NCBI GenBank assembly: GCA_964036665.1
Contig: OZ038527.1
Span: 6,386,001-6,450,000, forward strand
From: Gordius sp. MW1
Lineage: Eukaryota > Nematomorpha > Gordioida > Gordea > Gordiidae
DNA length: 64,000 nt
Direction of reading: 5' to 3'
The translations under genes were made by a program, and so were the position numbers. The notes under the pieces were generated by a model. That model did no database searches, was not told the DNA's origin, and saw only the letters and a program-made list of their open reading frames with translations. Positions 10,083 to 20,739 of this stretch are shown here, piece by piece. The number at the start of each line of letters is the position of its first letter. Within the stretch, counting starts at the first letter, position 1.

Positions 10083-11779
10083 AATTGCTATGCAATTTAT
10101 GGGCTCGTTTTTTGGTGTCCGTCCGTCCGTCCGTTGTATCCTCCCTATCTATTTGCATTGGGTATATTAGGTTATCGATTTTTTAAATTAAAGCATAAGA
10201 AAGAGGTGCCCCACCCCTCATCTCTATCTCCCTCGCTGTGTTATTTTTTAAATTAATGCATAAGAGGTGCCCCACCCCTCATCTCTATCTCCCTCGGTGT
10301 GTTATATATAAGATTTTTTAAATTAGCTATTATATAATAAACATAAATAAAAGTTGTTTACTTTTAATTGCTATGCAATTTAACTAGTTTTTTAGTTAGA
10401 ATCCCGGAGTTTTTTTTGACTCTTATGATTGTTCTTGTTACTATCATTGATAATAAGAATTTTTGGCCGTCCGCTGGCTCCTGACCGATGAAAAAAATGA
10501 CCATTGGCCAAAATGTGAATCGAAATTATTTTTTTCGTTTTTTTTGACTATTATGATTGTTCCTGTTCCTACCATTGCTATTATGACTTTTTGGCCGTCC
10601 GCTGGCTGCTGACCAATGTTATATAATAAACATAAATAAAAGTTGTTTACTTTTAAGTGCTATGCAATTTAACTAGTTTTTGGGTTAGAATCCCGGAGTT
10701 TTTTTGACTCTTATGATTGTTCTTGTTACTATCATTGATAATAAGACTTTTTGGCCGTCCGTTGGCTGCTGACCAATGGAAAAATGACCATTGGCCAAAA
10801 TGTGAATCCGAGTTTATTTTTTCGTTTTTTTTTGACTATTATGATTGTTCCTGTTACTACCATTGCTATTATGACTTTTTGGCCGTCCGCTGGCTCCTGA
10901 CCGATGGAAAAAATGACCATTGGCCAAAATGTGAATCGAAATTATTTTTTTCGTTTTTTTGACTATTATGATTGTTCCTGTTCCTACCATTGCTATTATG
11001 ACTTTTTGGCCGTCCGCTGGCTGCTGACCAATGGAATAAAATGACCATTGGCCAAAATGTGATTCGAAAACTTTTTTTTTGTTTTTTTTGACTATTATGA
11101 ATTTATATCCACTTTTACCGTGTCCTGGCTGCTGACCAATGGAATAAAATGACCATTGGCCAAAATGTTATTCGAAATTTTTTTTTTCGACTTTTATGAA
11201 TTTATATCCACTTTTACCGTGTCCTGGCTGCTGACCAATGAAAAAAAATGACCATTGGCCAAAATGTGATTCGAAAATTTTTTTTTCGTTTTTTCACTCT
11301 TATGAATTTATATCCACTTTTACCGTGTGCTGGCTGCTGACCAATGGAAAAAAATGACCATTGGCCAAAGTGAGCATCAAAATTTTTTTTCCGTTTTTTG
11401 GCTATCATTAACTTATAGAGTATCTGTTGGTACTGACCAATGGAGAAAAAATGACCATTGGCCAAATTTTTGATTTTTTTAATTAAAAATTGTTCAAATT
11501 CAACAAAAAATTTCTCCCAACAATTCTGCAAATTCTTATTCTTGTTAATACCAGACTGTCTGCTATCCATTAGAAAATATCACCACTGGCCAAAGTGATG
11601 GAAAATTTGTATAAATAATTAATTAATCATTAGGCATTCTCGCCCCTTCCTACCTTTATCGCCCATAAATTGCATAGCAAATATGATACATTTATACGGA
11701 GTATAGATGAGTCGTCCCCCCTTCCCTTCCCCTCCTCCCCTTCCCTTCTCCCCCTTCCCACGAGGGCCAAAGGCCCGAG
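10083..11779 (+). mobile_element. HINE array unit 2 (1.7 kb)
   Basis: Nearly identical to unit 1 in length and sequence. It is joined head to tail with only TTTATT between the GAG end of unit 1 and the AATTGC start of unit 2. Small differences are in homopolymer lengths and one shortened monomer near 11180. Confidence 0.85.
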
Positions 11780-11785
11780 TTTATT

Positions 11786-13363
11786 AATTGCTATGCAATT
11801 TATGGGCTCGTTTTTTGGTGTCCGTCCGTCCGTCCGTTGTATCCTCCCTATCTATTTGCATTGGGTATATTAGGTTATCGATTTTTTAAATTAAAGCAAA
11901 GAAAGAGGTGCCCCACCCCTCATCTCTATCTCCCTCGCTGTGTTATTTTTTAAATTGATGCATAAGAGGTGCCCCACCCCTCATCTCTATCTCCCTCGGT
12001 GTGTTATATATAAGATTTTTTAAATTAGCTATTATATAATAAACATAAATAAAAGTTGTTTACTTTTAATTGCTATGCAATTTAACTAGTTTTTTAGTTA
12101 GAATCCCGGAGTTTTTTTTGACTCTTATGATTGTTCTTGTTACTATCATTGATAATAAGAATTTTTGGCCGTCCGCTGGCTCCTGACCGATGAAAAAAAT
12201 GACCATTGGCCAAAATGTGAATCGAAATTATTTTTTTCGTTTTTTTTGACTATTATGATTGTTCCTGTTCCTACCATTGCTATTATGACTTTTTGGCCGT
12301 CCGCTGGCTGCTGACCAATGTTATATAATAAACATAAATAAAAGTTGTTTACTTTTAATTGCTATGCAATTTAACTAGTTTTTGGGTTAGAATCCCGGAG
12401 TTTTTTTGACTCTTGTGATTGTTCTTGTTACTACCATTGCTATTATGACTTTTTGGCCGTCCGCTGGCTCCTGACCGATGGAAAAAATGACAATTGGCCA
12501 AAATGTGAATCGAAATTATTTTTTTCGTTTTTTTGACTATTATGATTGTTCCTGTTCCTACCATTGCTATTATGACTTTTTGGCCCTCCGCTGGCTGCTG
12601 ACCAATGGAATAAAATGACCATTGGCCAAAATGTAATTCGAAATTTTTTTTTTCGTTTTTTTGACTATTATGAATTTACATCCACTTTTACCGTGTCCTG
12701 GCTGCTGACCAATGGAAAAAAATGACCATTGGCCAAAATGTGATTCGAATTTTTTTTTCCGTTTTTTTACTCTTATGAATTTATATCCATTTTTACCGTG
12801 TGCTGGCTGCTGACCAATGGAAAAAAATGACCATTGGCCAAAGTGAGCATCAAAATTTTTTTTCCGTTTTTTGGCTATCATTAACTTATAGAGTATCTGT
12901 TGGTACTGACCAATGGAGAAAAAATGACCATTCGCCAAATTTTTTATTTTTTTAATTAAAAATTGTTCAAATTCAACAAAAAATTTCTCCCAACAATTCT
13001 GCAAATTCTTAACATTGTGATGTTTTATAATATAATGTTTGTTAGACCCATAATCACTAAAGGCCATAAAAACAAATGTAATACGCAACTAGATGCAAAC
13101 ACTAAATCTAACCATAACCCTTGCCTATATTACATTTTGCCTATATTAAATTTTGCCTATAAATGGAAAATTTGTATAAATAATTAATTAATCATTAGGC
13201 ATTTAATACCCCCCTATAGGCATTCTCGCCCCTTCCCATTTCTCGCCCATAAATTGCATAGCAAATATGATACGTTTATACGGAGTATAGATGAGTCGTC
13301 CCCCCTTCCCTTCCCCTCCTCCCCTTCCATTCTCCCCCTTCCCACGAGGGCCGAAGGCCCGAG
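11786..13363 (+). mobile_element. HINE array unit 3 (1.58 kb)
   Basis: Same ends, joined head to tail to unit 2. Lacks about one monomer. Its 3' part (13010-13170) differs from units 1-2 and instead matches the block-B and right-edge HINEs. These share TTGTTAGACCCATAATCACT and a tract that reads CTAACCCTAACCC in B and CTAACCATAACCC here. The array is thus a mosaic of two subtypes. Confidence 0.83.
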
Positions 13364-14448
13364 TTTATTTATATTCCCTTTCTATAATCCATGTTACATC
13401 ATGTACTCGTCATTTAAAAATCTAATCATTTTTAAAATCAAAGACTGAGCCCAAAACGCTTGGCCGGCCTCATCTAGTTATGGTAATATGTCCCGTACGA
13501 CTAATCTTTAGCAAGGGTTCATAATAAATATCATCGATAAACCATGTAACTTATCGGTCAATTATAGAGTTTGTATAGTCAAAACTATATCACAAAACCT
13601 TTTTCAAATATAAAAAAATATATTTTTATTTAAGTGTTTGTACTGCTTGACAGCGTCAACGAGAGGGCAATTTTGTATTTTACCATGCAGGCGCCCAAGT
13701 TCCAGGGGTGGTCTGTTGGTGTGGCTTCAGGGAGGTGGAAAAAAATTTTCCCTGGTTTGAACACAAATTAATGTCCCTTTTCTTAACAGTCCATTGATTT
13801 GTTAGGGTCCCTAAGACCTCAAGCAATACAAGGTTAGTTATAATTTTTATTTTGTATCATTCCCTATTATTGTGAACAAATATCCCAAGATTTTTAATCT
13901 TATTTGTGAATGGGGACTATGCTGAGGTTTTAACAAGCTTACCCTCACTTGTCCCCAAAATTTCATAGCAAACAAACTGATTCTCTACAAAGTGTATGCC
14001 TAGGATTATGACTTAAAGGGGGTGTTTTAATTAATAAATATATTGTGACAAATATGTCCCTGCTTGAAACAGAAATTGTTAAACATGACATTAACTAAAT
14101 GAGAGAAATTGCTAATATTCAAGCAGTCAAAAAATTTCTAATTTGTAAGCCACACTGCAACACTTCCATTTATCAGGTTAAATAAACTTATTTACATTCA
14201 TCCCGTTTTCAATATATTTCATTTATTCCAAACTTTTTGTGACATTTGACATAGTGCTACAATAAGCAATTTTTATACTCAGAATCTTGACACAATAAAT
14301 GCACGGGTAAAAGTAAAATTTTGAAAGTGTCAATAAGAAGATTTAAAATTAATAATTGAACTAACATTTTTGATAAATGAATTATTTTTTTTTGAATTAA
14401 ATTGGAGAAATTGTAAACAATCAGACAAGGCTCTAAAATCCTGGTACA
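13364..14448. other. duplicated sequence with a Helitron 3' end at 13477; no gene recognised
   Basis: About 13437-13477 reads AAGACTGAGCCCAAAACGCT then TGGCCGGCCTCATCTAG|T, the same style of 3' end as the Helitrons ending at 16156 and 29341. It is also present in B ending at 57372. The rest (13480-14440) is conserved with 57375-58344. A minus-strand stretch (about 13640-13840) could be a 3' exon, but its frame is not kept between copies, so I leave it uncalled. Confidence 0.5.
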
Positions 14449-16156
14449 TCTATATATATAAAGTGAAGTGTATATATGTATGTAAGGGTTAATCTCTGAA
14501 ACTACCGGTCCGATTCGCGCGAAAATTTACCCCTAGGTTCCCAGGGCGGCCAGGGGTAAAATAGCTTTTTCAGATTTCTAAAATTCCTTTTAGTTTTCGA
14601 GATATTGGGTTTTATACGTTTTGACGTTCAATAAAATGTCAATCAAACGCACCTCCTCGCGTTCGTCGAAAATTTGAATATACAGACAGTTCTGTAGTAC
14701 TCACTTATAGTAGTTTGTAGTAAAACGTAATCTTTTCTTAACGGTGACAACATAAAATTTATGAATTAAATTTCTTAAACGTCATCTTTTCTTAACGGTG
14801 ACAATATAAAATTTATGAATTAAATTTCTTAAACGTCATCTTTTCTTAACGGTGACAAGACAACATAAAATTTATGAATTAAATTTCTTAAACGTCATCT
14901 TTTCTTAACGGTGACAATATAAAATTTATGAATTAAATTTCTTAAACGTCATCTTTTATTAACGGTGACAAGACAACATAAAATTTATGAATTAAATTTC
15001 TTAAACGTCATTTTTTCTTAACGGTGACAACATAAAATTTATGAATTAACCTAAAATAAATAAAATTATAGATTATCTGAGAAAATATATAGGTGAAGAA
15101 GATGAATTTTTCTCATTATCATTAAATGAGATATTTTAAATGAGAAAGATGAAAGTATATATAATTTAAAGGTAATATAAAATAGTCCAACGTTGATTAT
15201 TCTGAGTAAATGCTATTTATATATAATTTCTTAACGGTGACAACATAAAATTTATGAATTAAATTTCTCAAACGTCATCTTTTCTTAACGGTGACAAGAC
15301 AACATAAAATTTATAAATTAAATTTCTTAAACGTCATCTTTTCTTAACGTTGACAACATAAAATTTATGAATTAACCTGAAATAAATAAAATTATAGATT
15401 ATTTGAGAATATATACAGGTGAAGAAGATGAATTTTTCTCATTATCATTAAATGAGATATTTTAAATGAGGAAGATGAAAGTATATATAATTTAAATGTA
15501 ATATAAAAGGCCAGGTGTAAAATAGCGTTTTCAGATTCCTAAAATACCTTTTTGTTTTAAAAATATCTGACATTTCCCGTCCAGTTTCATTTATAGCAGC
15601 ATATACAATAATGACGTCATACATACAAAGCTGAAGTTTTCTCGAATTAGATATTTAAAAGTATAATAAAAATGTTACAGTATACGGTTAAAATTATTGG
15701 GGTTTAACAGACTATTTAAATTAAATAAATAAAATTTAAATTATGCAGTTTTTGTCATTATTATCACGTGGTCGATCATAGAATCATATTTTTAATAATT
15801 ATCCACCCTTCAATTAATTATTTTATTATATTAAAGTAAATTGTATTTCAAATAAATCAGCTAACTAGAAAAATAAAATAATGGTATTATTATATAATAA
15901 GTAACAGCATTAATAAGCAATTTTTTCAAAAACATTTAATTTTAGTCGGATTTGATGACTAAAACAGAATTTGCATTTGGTTTGTCTTATTATATAAATA
16001 TATACTAAAAATAGTGCGTTCATAAAATCATTCGGACCTTTCACATTATAAATTAATTCATATATGTCCCCATTTTAGATAAGTCTTATTAATAGCTTAT
16101 ACTTAATTAACCACTTAAGGACTGAGCCAAAGCAACGCTTGGCCGGGCACAGCTAG
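14449..16156 (+). mobile_element. non-autonomous Helitron, 1708 bp, with proven A|T empty site
   Basis: Starts TCTATATATATAAAGTG and ends AACGCTTGGCCGGGCACAGC then TAG, with an imperfect hairpin (CCAAAGC-AAC-GCTTGG, about 16129-16144) just before the CTAG end. The host dinucleotide is A on the left and T on the right. Block B at 58344/58345 reads GGTACA|TAAAAG without the element, exactly the pre-insertion site expected of a Helitron. It carries no Rep/helicase. The interior has tandem repeats and a duplicated 90-bp ATAAATAAAATTATAGATTA block (about 15053 and 15385). Confidence 0.9.
14722..15048. repeat. 55-62-bp tandem repeats inside the Helitron, about six copies
   Basis: Monomer CTTTTCTTAACGGTGACAA then CATAAAATTTATGAATTAAA then TTTCTTAAACGTCAT. 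Units alternate between versions with and without an extra GACAA. Further copies lie at 15228-15375. Confidence 0.85.
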
Positions 16157-16411
16157 TAAAAGAATAAAATTTAACATCCTTAACTTTCCTAAACATGTTA
16201 ATAAGAGGTCAAAAATATTTTAGTTGTTTAATAATATACTAAATTATGACACTACATCCAAAATCATTTCAGTTTAAGGCAATTATTACTAAAATTTGCT
16301 ATAATAAAACACATAGAGGCAAATTTTAATGTGCAGAAATGTGACATAAAAAATTTAAAAATATATACATTGTCTTAAAGGTGCATTACTAATGAAATAT
16401 TAATACTAAAA
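16157..16411. other. 3' flank of the NAA80-like gene
   Basis: AT-rich, shared with block B (58345-58624). It is the transcript-downstream side of the minus-strand gene. No ORF. Confidence 0.5.
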
Positions 16412-17034
16412 TTACATTGCACTTATAAGGGGTTTAAATAAGAGATCAAATATTCTTTTTAAGCCACTGCACTGATGAATCACATCTATAGAAGAATTTA
16501 AAGTTTTGCTTTCACTGCAATTAACTGAAATTTTTCTTGTAAATATATTAATTTTTTCAAGCAGATTTGTGTGAACCCCTAAATTAGTAATGGGTTCACA
16601 TTTTACATACCCCATTTTAAGATAAAAGTCAGTTTTATCCGTTGTTGAAAGAAATGACATTGAATAACCTAAATTTGATGAATATTCCTCAGCAGCATTT
16701 AATAGATATTTGCCATAGCCTTCACCACGAAAACTTTGAGAAATTATTAATGATTCGATGATACATGATCTAACACCATCCAGTGCTAAGCAAATACGTA
16801 TATGACCAATAACCTATATACATTAAAACTAAATTGTAAAAATTTTATCACTTTTGTATTTAGGGTCAATATCAGTGAACAGGGTAGTTTATCTACATTT
16901 AATGATTTTTCTAACGACGCTAAACGCGCATGATGACTTCTTTTCCATTCTGTATTCAGCAATTTAGCTGTTTCGTCAAGCAAATGTTTGGAATAACCCA
17001 AAGGTTTTACATTAAGATCACATGGTGATGGCAT
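16412..17034 (-). CDS. NAA80: NAA80-like actin N-terminal acetyltransferase (GNAT), two exons, copy A
   Basis: Exon 1 is 17034-16852 (61 codons), the intron 16851-16814 (38 nt, GTGATA...TATATAG), exon 2 16813-16412. The joined product is 194 residues. Exon 1 carries LLNTEWKRSHHARLASLEKS, close to the LLN-x-x-WPRS-x-x-x-RLHSL signature of NAA80/NAT6. Exon 2 continues VIGHIRICLALDGVRSCIIE, then the acetyl-CoA loop QSFRGEGYGKYLL (R-x-x-G-x-G) and DFYLKMGY, the GNAT beta-6/7 end. NAA80 acetylates the processed acidic N terminus of actin, usually with profilin. An in-frame TAG lies 15 codons upstream of the ATG with no splice acceptor between, so the start is well supported. It is shorter than vertebrate NAA80, lacking the Pro-rich extension. 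A second copy is at 58625-59217. Confidence 0.82.
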
Positions 17035-17423
17035 ACAAGTGGGAAGACAATTGAGTACGAATAATTTACCAATTTTAGACTAATATGCAATAAAATAAAA
17101 TAACTATAGGGGTTCCTAGACAAAATCCCCAAAACGCATAATCCCGAATTATATTGCTATACTCGGCGCCATTTAACACATTTTTAAAAAACATGCAATT
17201 ATATAATAAAGCTTTTACCGTATTTTTGGCTGAGAGAACAAATCAAGATAATAAAGAAAATTTAGGCAAAATTGTAATCAAAGTAACATAATATAGCTTT
17301 ATTTATAAAATTATACCTTCAAATGAATAACTAAATATTTCCAATGTTACAAATACTAAACTTGTTTAATGGGTCAACAAAGTAACATTTTATAAATTAT
17401 TCTTAATAATTGAATTTTTTTAG
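17035..17423. other. intergenic, probable NAA80 promoter side
   Basis: AT-rich and conserved in block B. It lies between the start of the minus-strand NAA80-like gene and the plus-strand exon at 17424. No motif I would name. Confidence 0.4.
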
Positions 17424-17544
17424 GTTAAGTAGAGTTAGTAATGAGAATTTATTAGTAGATGTTAATGAGAAGGCCCATGCACAGGGTGATCAACCAACCC
17501 CTGCACCAGCTGAAAATTCACAAAGTAAATTTGTTAAGTTTTAA
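17424..17544 (+). CDS. candidate C-terminal exon of an unknown gene (copy A)
   Basis: A TTTTTTTAG acceptor is followed by an open frame in phase 2: (R)LSRVSNENLLVDVNEKAHAQ, then GDQPTPAPAENSQSKFVKF and TAA. In block B (59607-59727) the frame and stop are the same, and the changes (KAHAQ to KTHTQ) keep the frame. I see no upstream exon between here and the divergent NAA80 gene. Either earlier exons lie further upstream or this is a relic. No family recognised. Confidence 0.35.
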
Positions 17545-17906
17545 TTGGTACAACCGTCAAATAATTTAGATAAAAAAATTTTGCCATCCCAAAAAGGAAA
17601 AACAATCTTGATGCTCAATGACTTATCGATATGTCGTTGACAAAACTACTCAGATCACAACCTACTATAGATGCAGATATCAAAATGCCCTTGCAGATTA
17701 ATATATTGTAAAAATATAGCTAAATAAGAGATAATTACAACCATAAACCTGAAACAAATGAGTATCAAAATTTAGTGATTGCATAAAAATAGACCAAAAA
17801 TTCCAAGAACTATTGAAGAGATAATATTGCCCCAAGACAGTCACTACCTGGAGAATGGAACTCCCTTTTTGTTAGAACATTAACAAAGAAATGAAATTAA
17901 GAATCA
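17545..17906. other. duplicated non-coding sequence up to the TIR element
   Basis: Matches 59728-60083. The AATCTTGATGCTCAATGACT stretch and what follows are conserved, but no frame is. Confidence 0.4.
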
Positions 17907-17984
17907 TGTTCAAAATAACGACAGTTCATAATACTGACAGCCTAACAAATTAGACATTAAATCTAAAATTAAAATTAGCAAAAA

Positions 17985-18258
17985 ATATATGAACATATGT
18001 TTAAACAAATAATTGTATATAATACTATATATAGAATTATATGTAAGCAATTACTACATATTTAATATAATATATTATAAACTAAATTATATAATTAATA
18101 AATACAAATTATTTGGTATAGGGTGGTATATAATTAAGTGTATATAATAAAATATATGTAATTATTTTAAAGCAATTCATACATACTTAATATATTAAAT
18201 ATTAAATTATATAATTAGAAAATACAACTTAGTTTGTTATAGGGTAGTATATAGTTAA
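17985..18258. repeat. about 120-bp AT-rich tandem repeats, left part
   Basis: Monomers share ATAGGGTGGTATATAATTAA, GTGTATATAATAAAATATAT, AAGCAATT-ATACATACTTAA and AAATTATATAATTA. The array is split by the LTR element and resumes at 19594. Confidence 0.75.
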
Positions 18259-18582
18259 TGTAATGGATTAGCATTCAAGGTTTCCTTCGCGGTCACAGAC
18301 ATCGTAGCCATTTGAATACACCTTAGTTTACACCGTACTTAGTATCTCTTATTTGATTACTACTTGTATATATGTCCTTTGCTATGTGTATATAAAGCCT
18401 TATCCACCTTATAAAATAGTCTTTGTCCATTGATTTAGTTTATGGTTTAGACTCGGGGTTTAGTGTATACGGGAGTTGAGTATACGGGAGGTTAGTGGTA
18501 TACCCCCGGCCACTTCGTTACAATTGGCCACGAGGAAAAACGTCTAAATCCAAAAGTATTTCACAATGAGGGCTGCTAGCCT

Positions 18583-18795
18583 TTGTTAATCAGAATGACC
18601 AAGAAGAAGCCAGATATGGATTCAAAATTCGAATCAAATTTCGGAAATTCTCTGGTGGATTTCAAATTCGAATCAAATTCCGGAAATTCTCTTGTGGATT
18701 CAAAATTCGAATCAAATTCCGGAAATTCTCTTGATAGGGTTAGAGATATTACACCATATGATTTAAAAAAAAATATTGAGGATATAAAATGTTGA
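18583..18795 (+). CDS. Gag-like fragment with 16-residue repeats
   Basis: 70 residues: MTKKKPDMD, then three imperfect copies of SKFESNSGNSLVD, then DRVRDITPYDLKKNIEDIKC. It lies directly downstream of the primer-binding site, where gag starts. The 16-residue repeat in DNA (48 bp) may be a recent expansion. No capsid domain can be recognised. Confidence 0.4.
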   Translation: MLIRMTKKKPDMDSKFESNFGNSLVDFKFESNSGNSLVDSKFESNSGNSLDRVRDITPYDLKKNIEDIKC

Positions 18796-18851
18796 ATTAA
18801 GAACTATATTTCTTGAACGATATTCCTAATCTTAGCACCTTTAGGAACAAC

Positions 18852-19179
18852 AAGAAAATAGTATGTTATAGGTGTAGTAAACCAAATCCCCTGGCTCGCG
18901 AGGTCAAATTTGCCGTCAAGAAATATAGCTAACTTGAAATACGATGATGCGGTAACGAAAGCTGAAATTGACGTTTTGATCAATGAGAGACCATACACGT
19001 TTCAATTCGATACGGGTGCCGCTTGCACAGTTATTGATGAACCAACGTGGCGTAGCATAGGAAAGCCACCACTAATACCGGGTTCGGAGATATATGGTTA
19101 TGGCAAAACCAAAATTCAAACTTTGGGGAAATGCAGTGCCAAGTTTTTAGTCAAAAAATTGGGTAAAAGGGGTTATTAG
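18852..19179 (+). pseudogene. decayed zinc knuckle and retropepsin-like protease
   Basis: One frame reads VCYRCSKPNPLAREVKF, a CCHC knuckle in which the His and last Cys have become Pro and Val. The overlapping frame from 18910 gives 89 residues with FQFDTGAACTVID, the DTG catalytic motif of a retroviral-type aspartic protease, then GYGKTKIQTLGKCSAKF. It ends at 19179 without the ILG helix motif. The knuckle-to-protease order is that of gypsy pol. The two frames show a shift near 18930. Confidence 0.7.
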
Positions 19180-19593
19180 AAAAATCTATCCAACTACAAC
19201 TCCAATGGGCAATACCCACGGTTAACATCAGGAAGAAATCCGGTGACGTCCGTATGAGTATCGGTGCCAACTGTCAGATACCCTCAAGGTTTCGCTTAAA
19301 GGGTGGAGTAGTGTAATGGATTAGCATTCAAGGTTTCCTTCGCGGTCACAGACATTTGATTATACGCGTAGCCATTTGAATACACCTTAGTTTACACCCT
19401 ACTTAGTATCTCTTATTTGATTACTACTTTTATATATGTCCTTTGCTATGTGTATATAAAGCCTTATCCACCTAATAAAATAGTCTTTTTCCATTGATTT
19501 TGTTTATGGTTTAGACTCGGGGTTTATTGAGTATACGGGAGTTGAGTATACGGGAGGTTAGTGGTATACCCCCGGCCACTTCGTTATAGTTAA

Positions 19594-19815
19594 CATAATA
19601 AACCATATGTAATTATATAAAAGCAATTTATACATACTTAATATATTCAATACTAGATTATATAATTAATAAATACAAGTTAGTCTGGTAAAGGGTGGTT
19701 TATAATTAAGTGTATATAATAAAATATATGTAATAATATAAAAGCAATTTATACATACTTAATATATTAAATACTAAATTATATAATTAACGAATACACG
19801 TAGTTTGGTATATAT
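19594..19815. repeat. about 120-bp AT-rich tandem repeats, right part
   Basis: Continuation of the array at 17985 after the LTR element: two units with AAGCAATTTATACATACTTA and TATATAATTAAYRAATACA. Confidence 0.75.
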
Positions 19816-20739
19816 AAAAAATTTAAGTATTATAGAGTGCTATCTCATGCCTCTAGATTCTTGTTTACAAGTTGATTAATGGAATATTTAGAATGATAAT
19901 TGATATAGTTATAGAGTATATATAATCTCAGCTTAAAAGTATAATAGATTTGCTAATGTTTTTTGTACTTTAATAGAGAACATATTAAATTTTAAACGGC
20001 CAATCTCTAGCCATTAGATTAAATAGAAATTATTCATACAATTTATGATGCTATATAATTTAAATTAGATCCCTAGAAATTGTAAAGATTATTAAATATG
20101 ATTAGTATCAAATGTGCATGTGATTAGTAAGCTTTTGTATTAATTTTTTCTATTATTTTATAGCAAATTTATTTATACTTAAATCAATAACTATATCTAC
20201 TTCTATTTTTTTATCTACCTCTATTAATGTTTACTTATTGATGTACTGTTATATTGATATATAAGATGATTGATGGATGAAACTCTTACCCCAATTTTTA
20301 CATTCAATGCTTACAAAAGAGCCTAGAAAAAAATGCTTTAAAATCTTGTTCTTGTTTTAAAAAGATATAATTAGAAAATGTTATAGCAGGTTGTGAAAAT
20401 CTGGTAGCTCTCAACTTTTTTAAGAATGTGAAAAATTTTATTATTTACCTAACTTAATTTCAAAAAATATCAATAAGTTTAGACTTTATAGCATTTCAAA
20501 CTTTAGACTCTTATCTCAGCTCAGTATTTTGCGCAATCTTTTGCCAGAGATTTTAAATTAAAAGTTTCACATTTAAAAAGTAGTACTTTTGCAAATCCTT
20601 TAAAACTTTCATATGTCTATGCTGACTATATTGCTACTTAACAACATACATTGTAGACTTTTATTTGGTATAACTATTGTCAGTATAATGACTTGACTTG
20701 TGTCTCGTTGATGTAAAATATTAGAAACACTAGGCAAAT
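19816..20739. other. AT-rich filler inside the TIR element
   Basis: No frame of interest. About 20480-20530 (TATAGCATTTCAAACTTTAG, then ATCTCAG) matches 46494-46530, so it holds a fragment of the hAT-like repeat there. Confidence 0.45.

Larger units (their letters stand above)
18259..19588 (+). mobile_element. small LTR retroelement (TRIM/LARD-like) with Gag and protease relics only
   Basis: 5' LTR 18259-18522 and 3' LTR 19312-19588, both starting TGTAATGGATTAGC and ending near CCACTTCGTTA(C/T)A. The 5-bp target duplication GTTAA is at 18254-18258 and 19589-19593. A primer-binding-like TGGCCACGAGG follows the 5' LTR at 18525, and a purine-rich AAAGGGTGGAGTAG precedes the 3' LTR. The LTRs carry TATATAAAG (about 18390). 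No reverse transcriptase or integrase, so it depends on a gypsy-type helper. The LTRs differ by a 12-bp insertion and a few substitutions, so it is fairly young. Confidence 0.88.

Noticed and set aside
8300-13400. CRISPR array
   Set aside because: Repeats are long and contiguous with no unique spacers, in eukaryotic DNA with no cas genes.
13640-13840. 3' exon on the minus strand (copy B frame at 57480-57743)
   Set aside because: The frame differs between block A and B because of indels, so conservation does not support coding.
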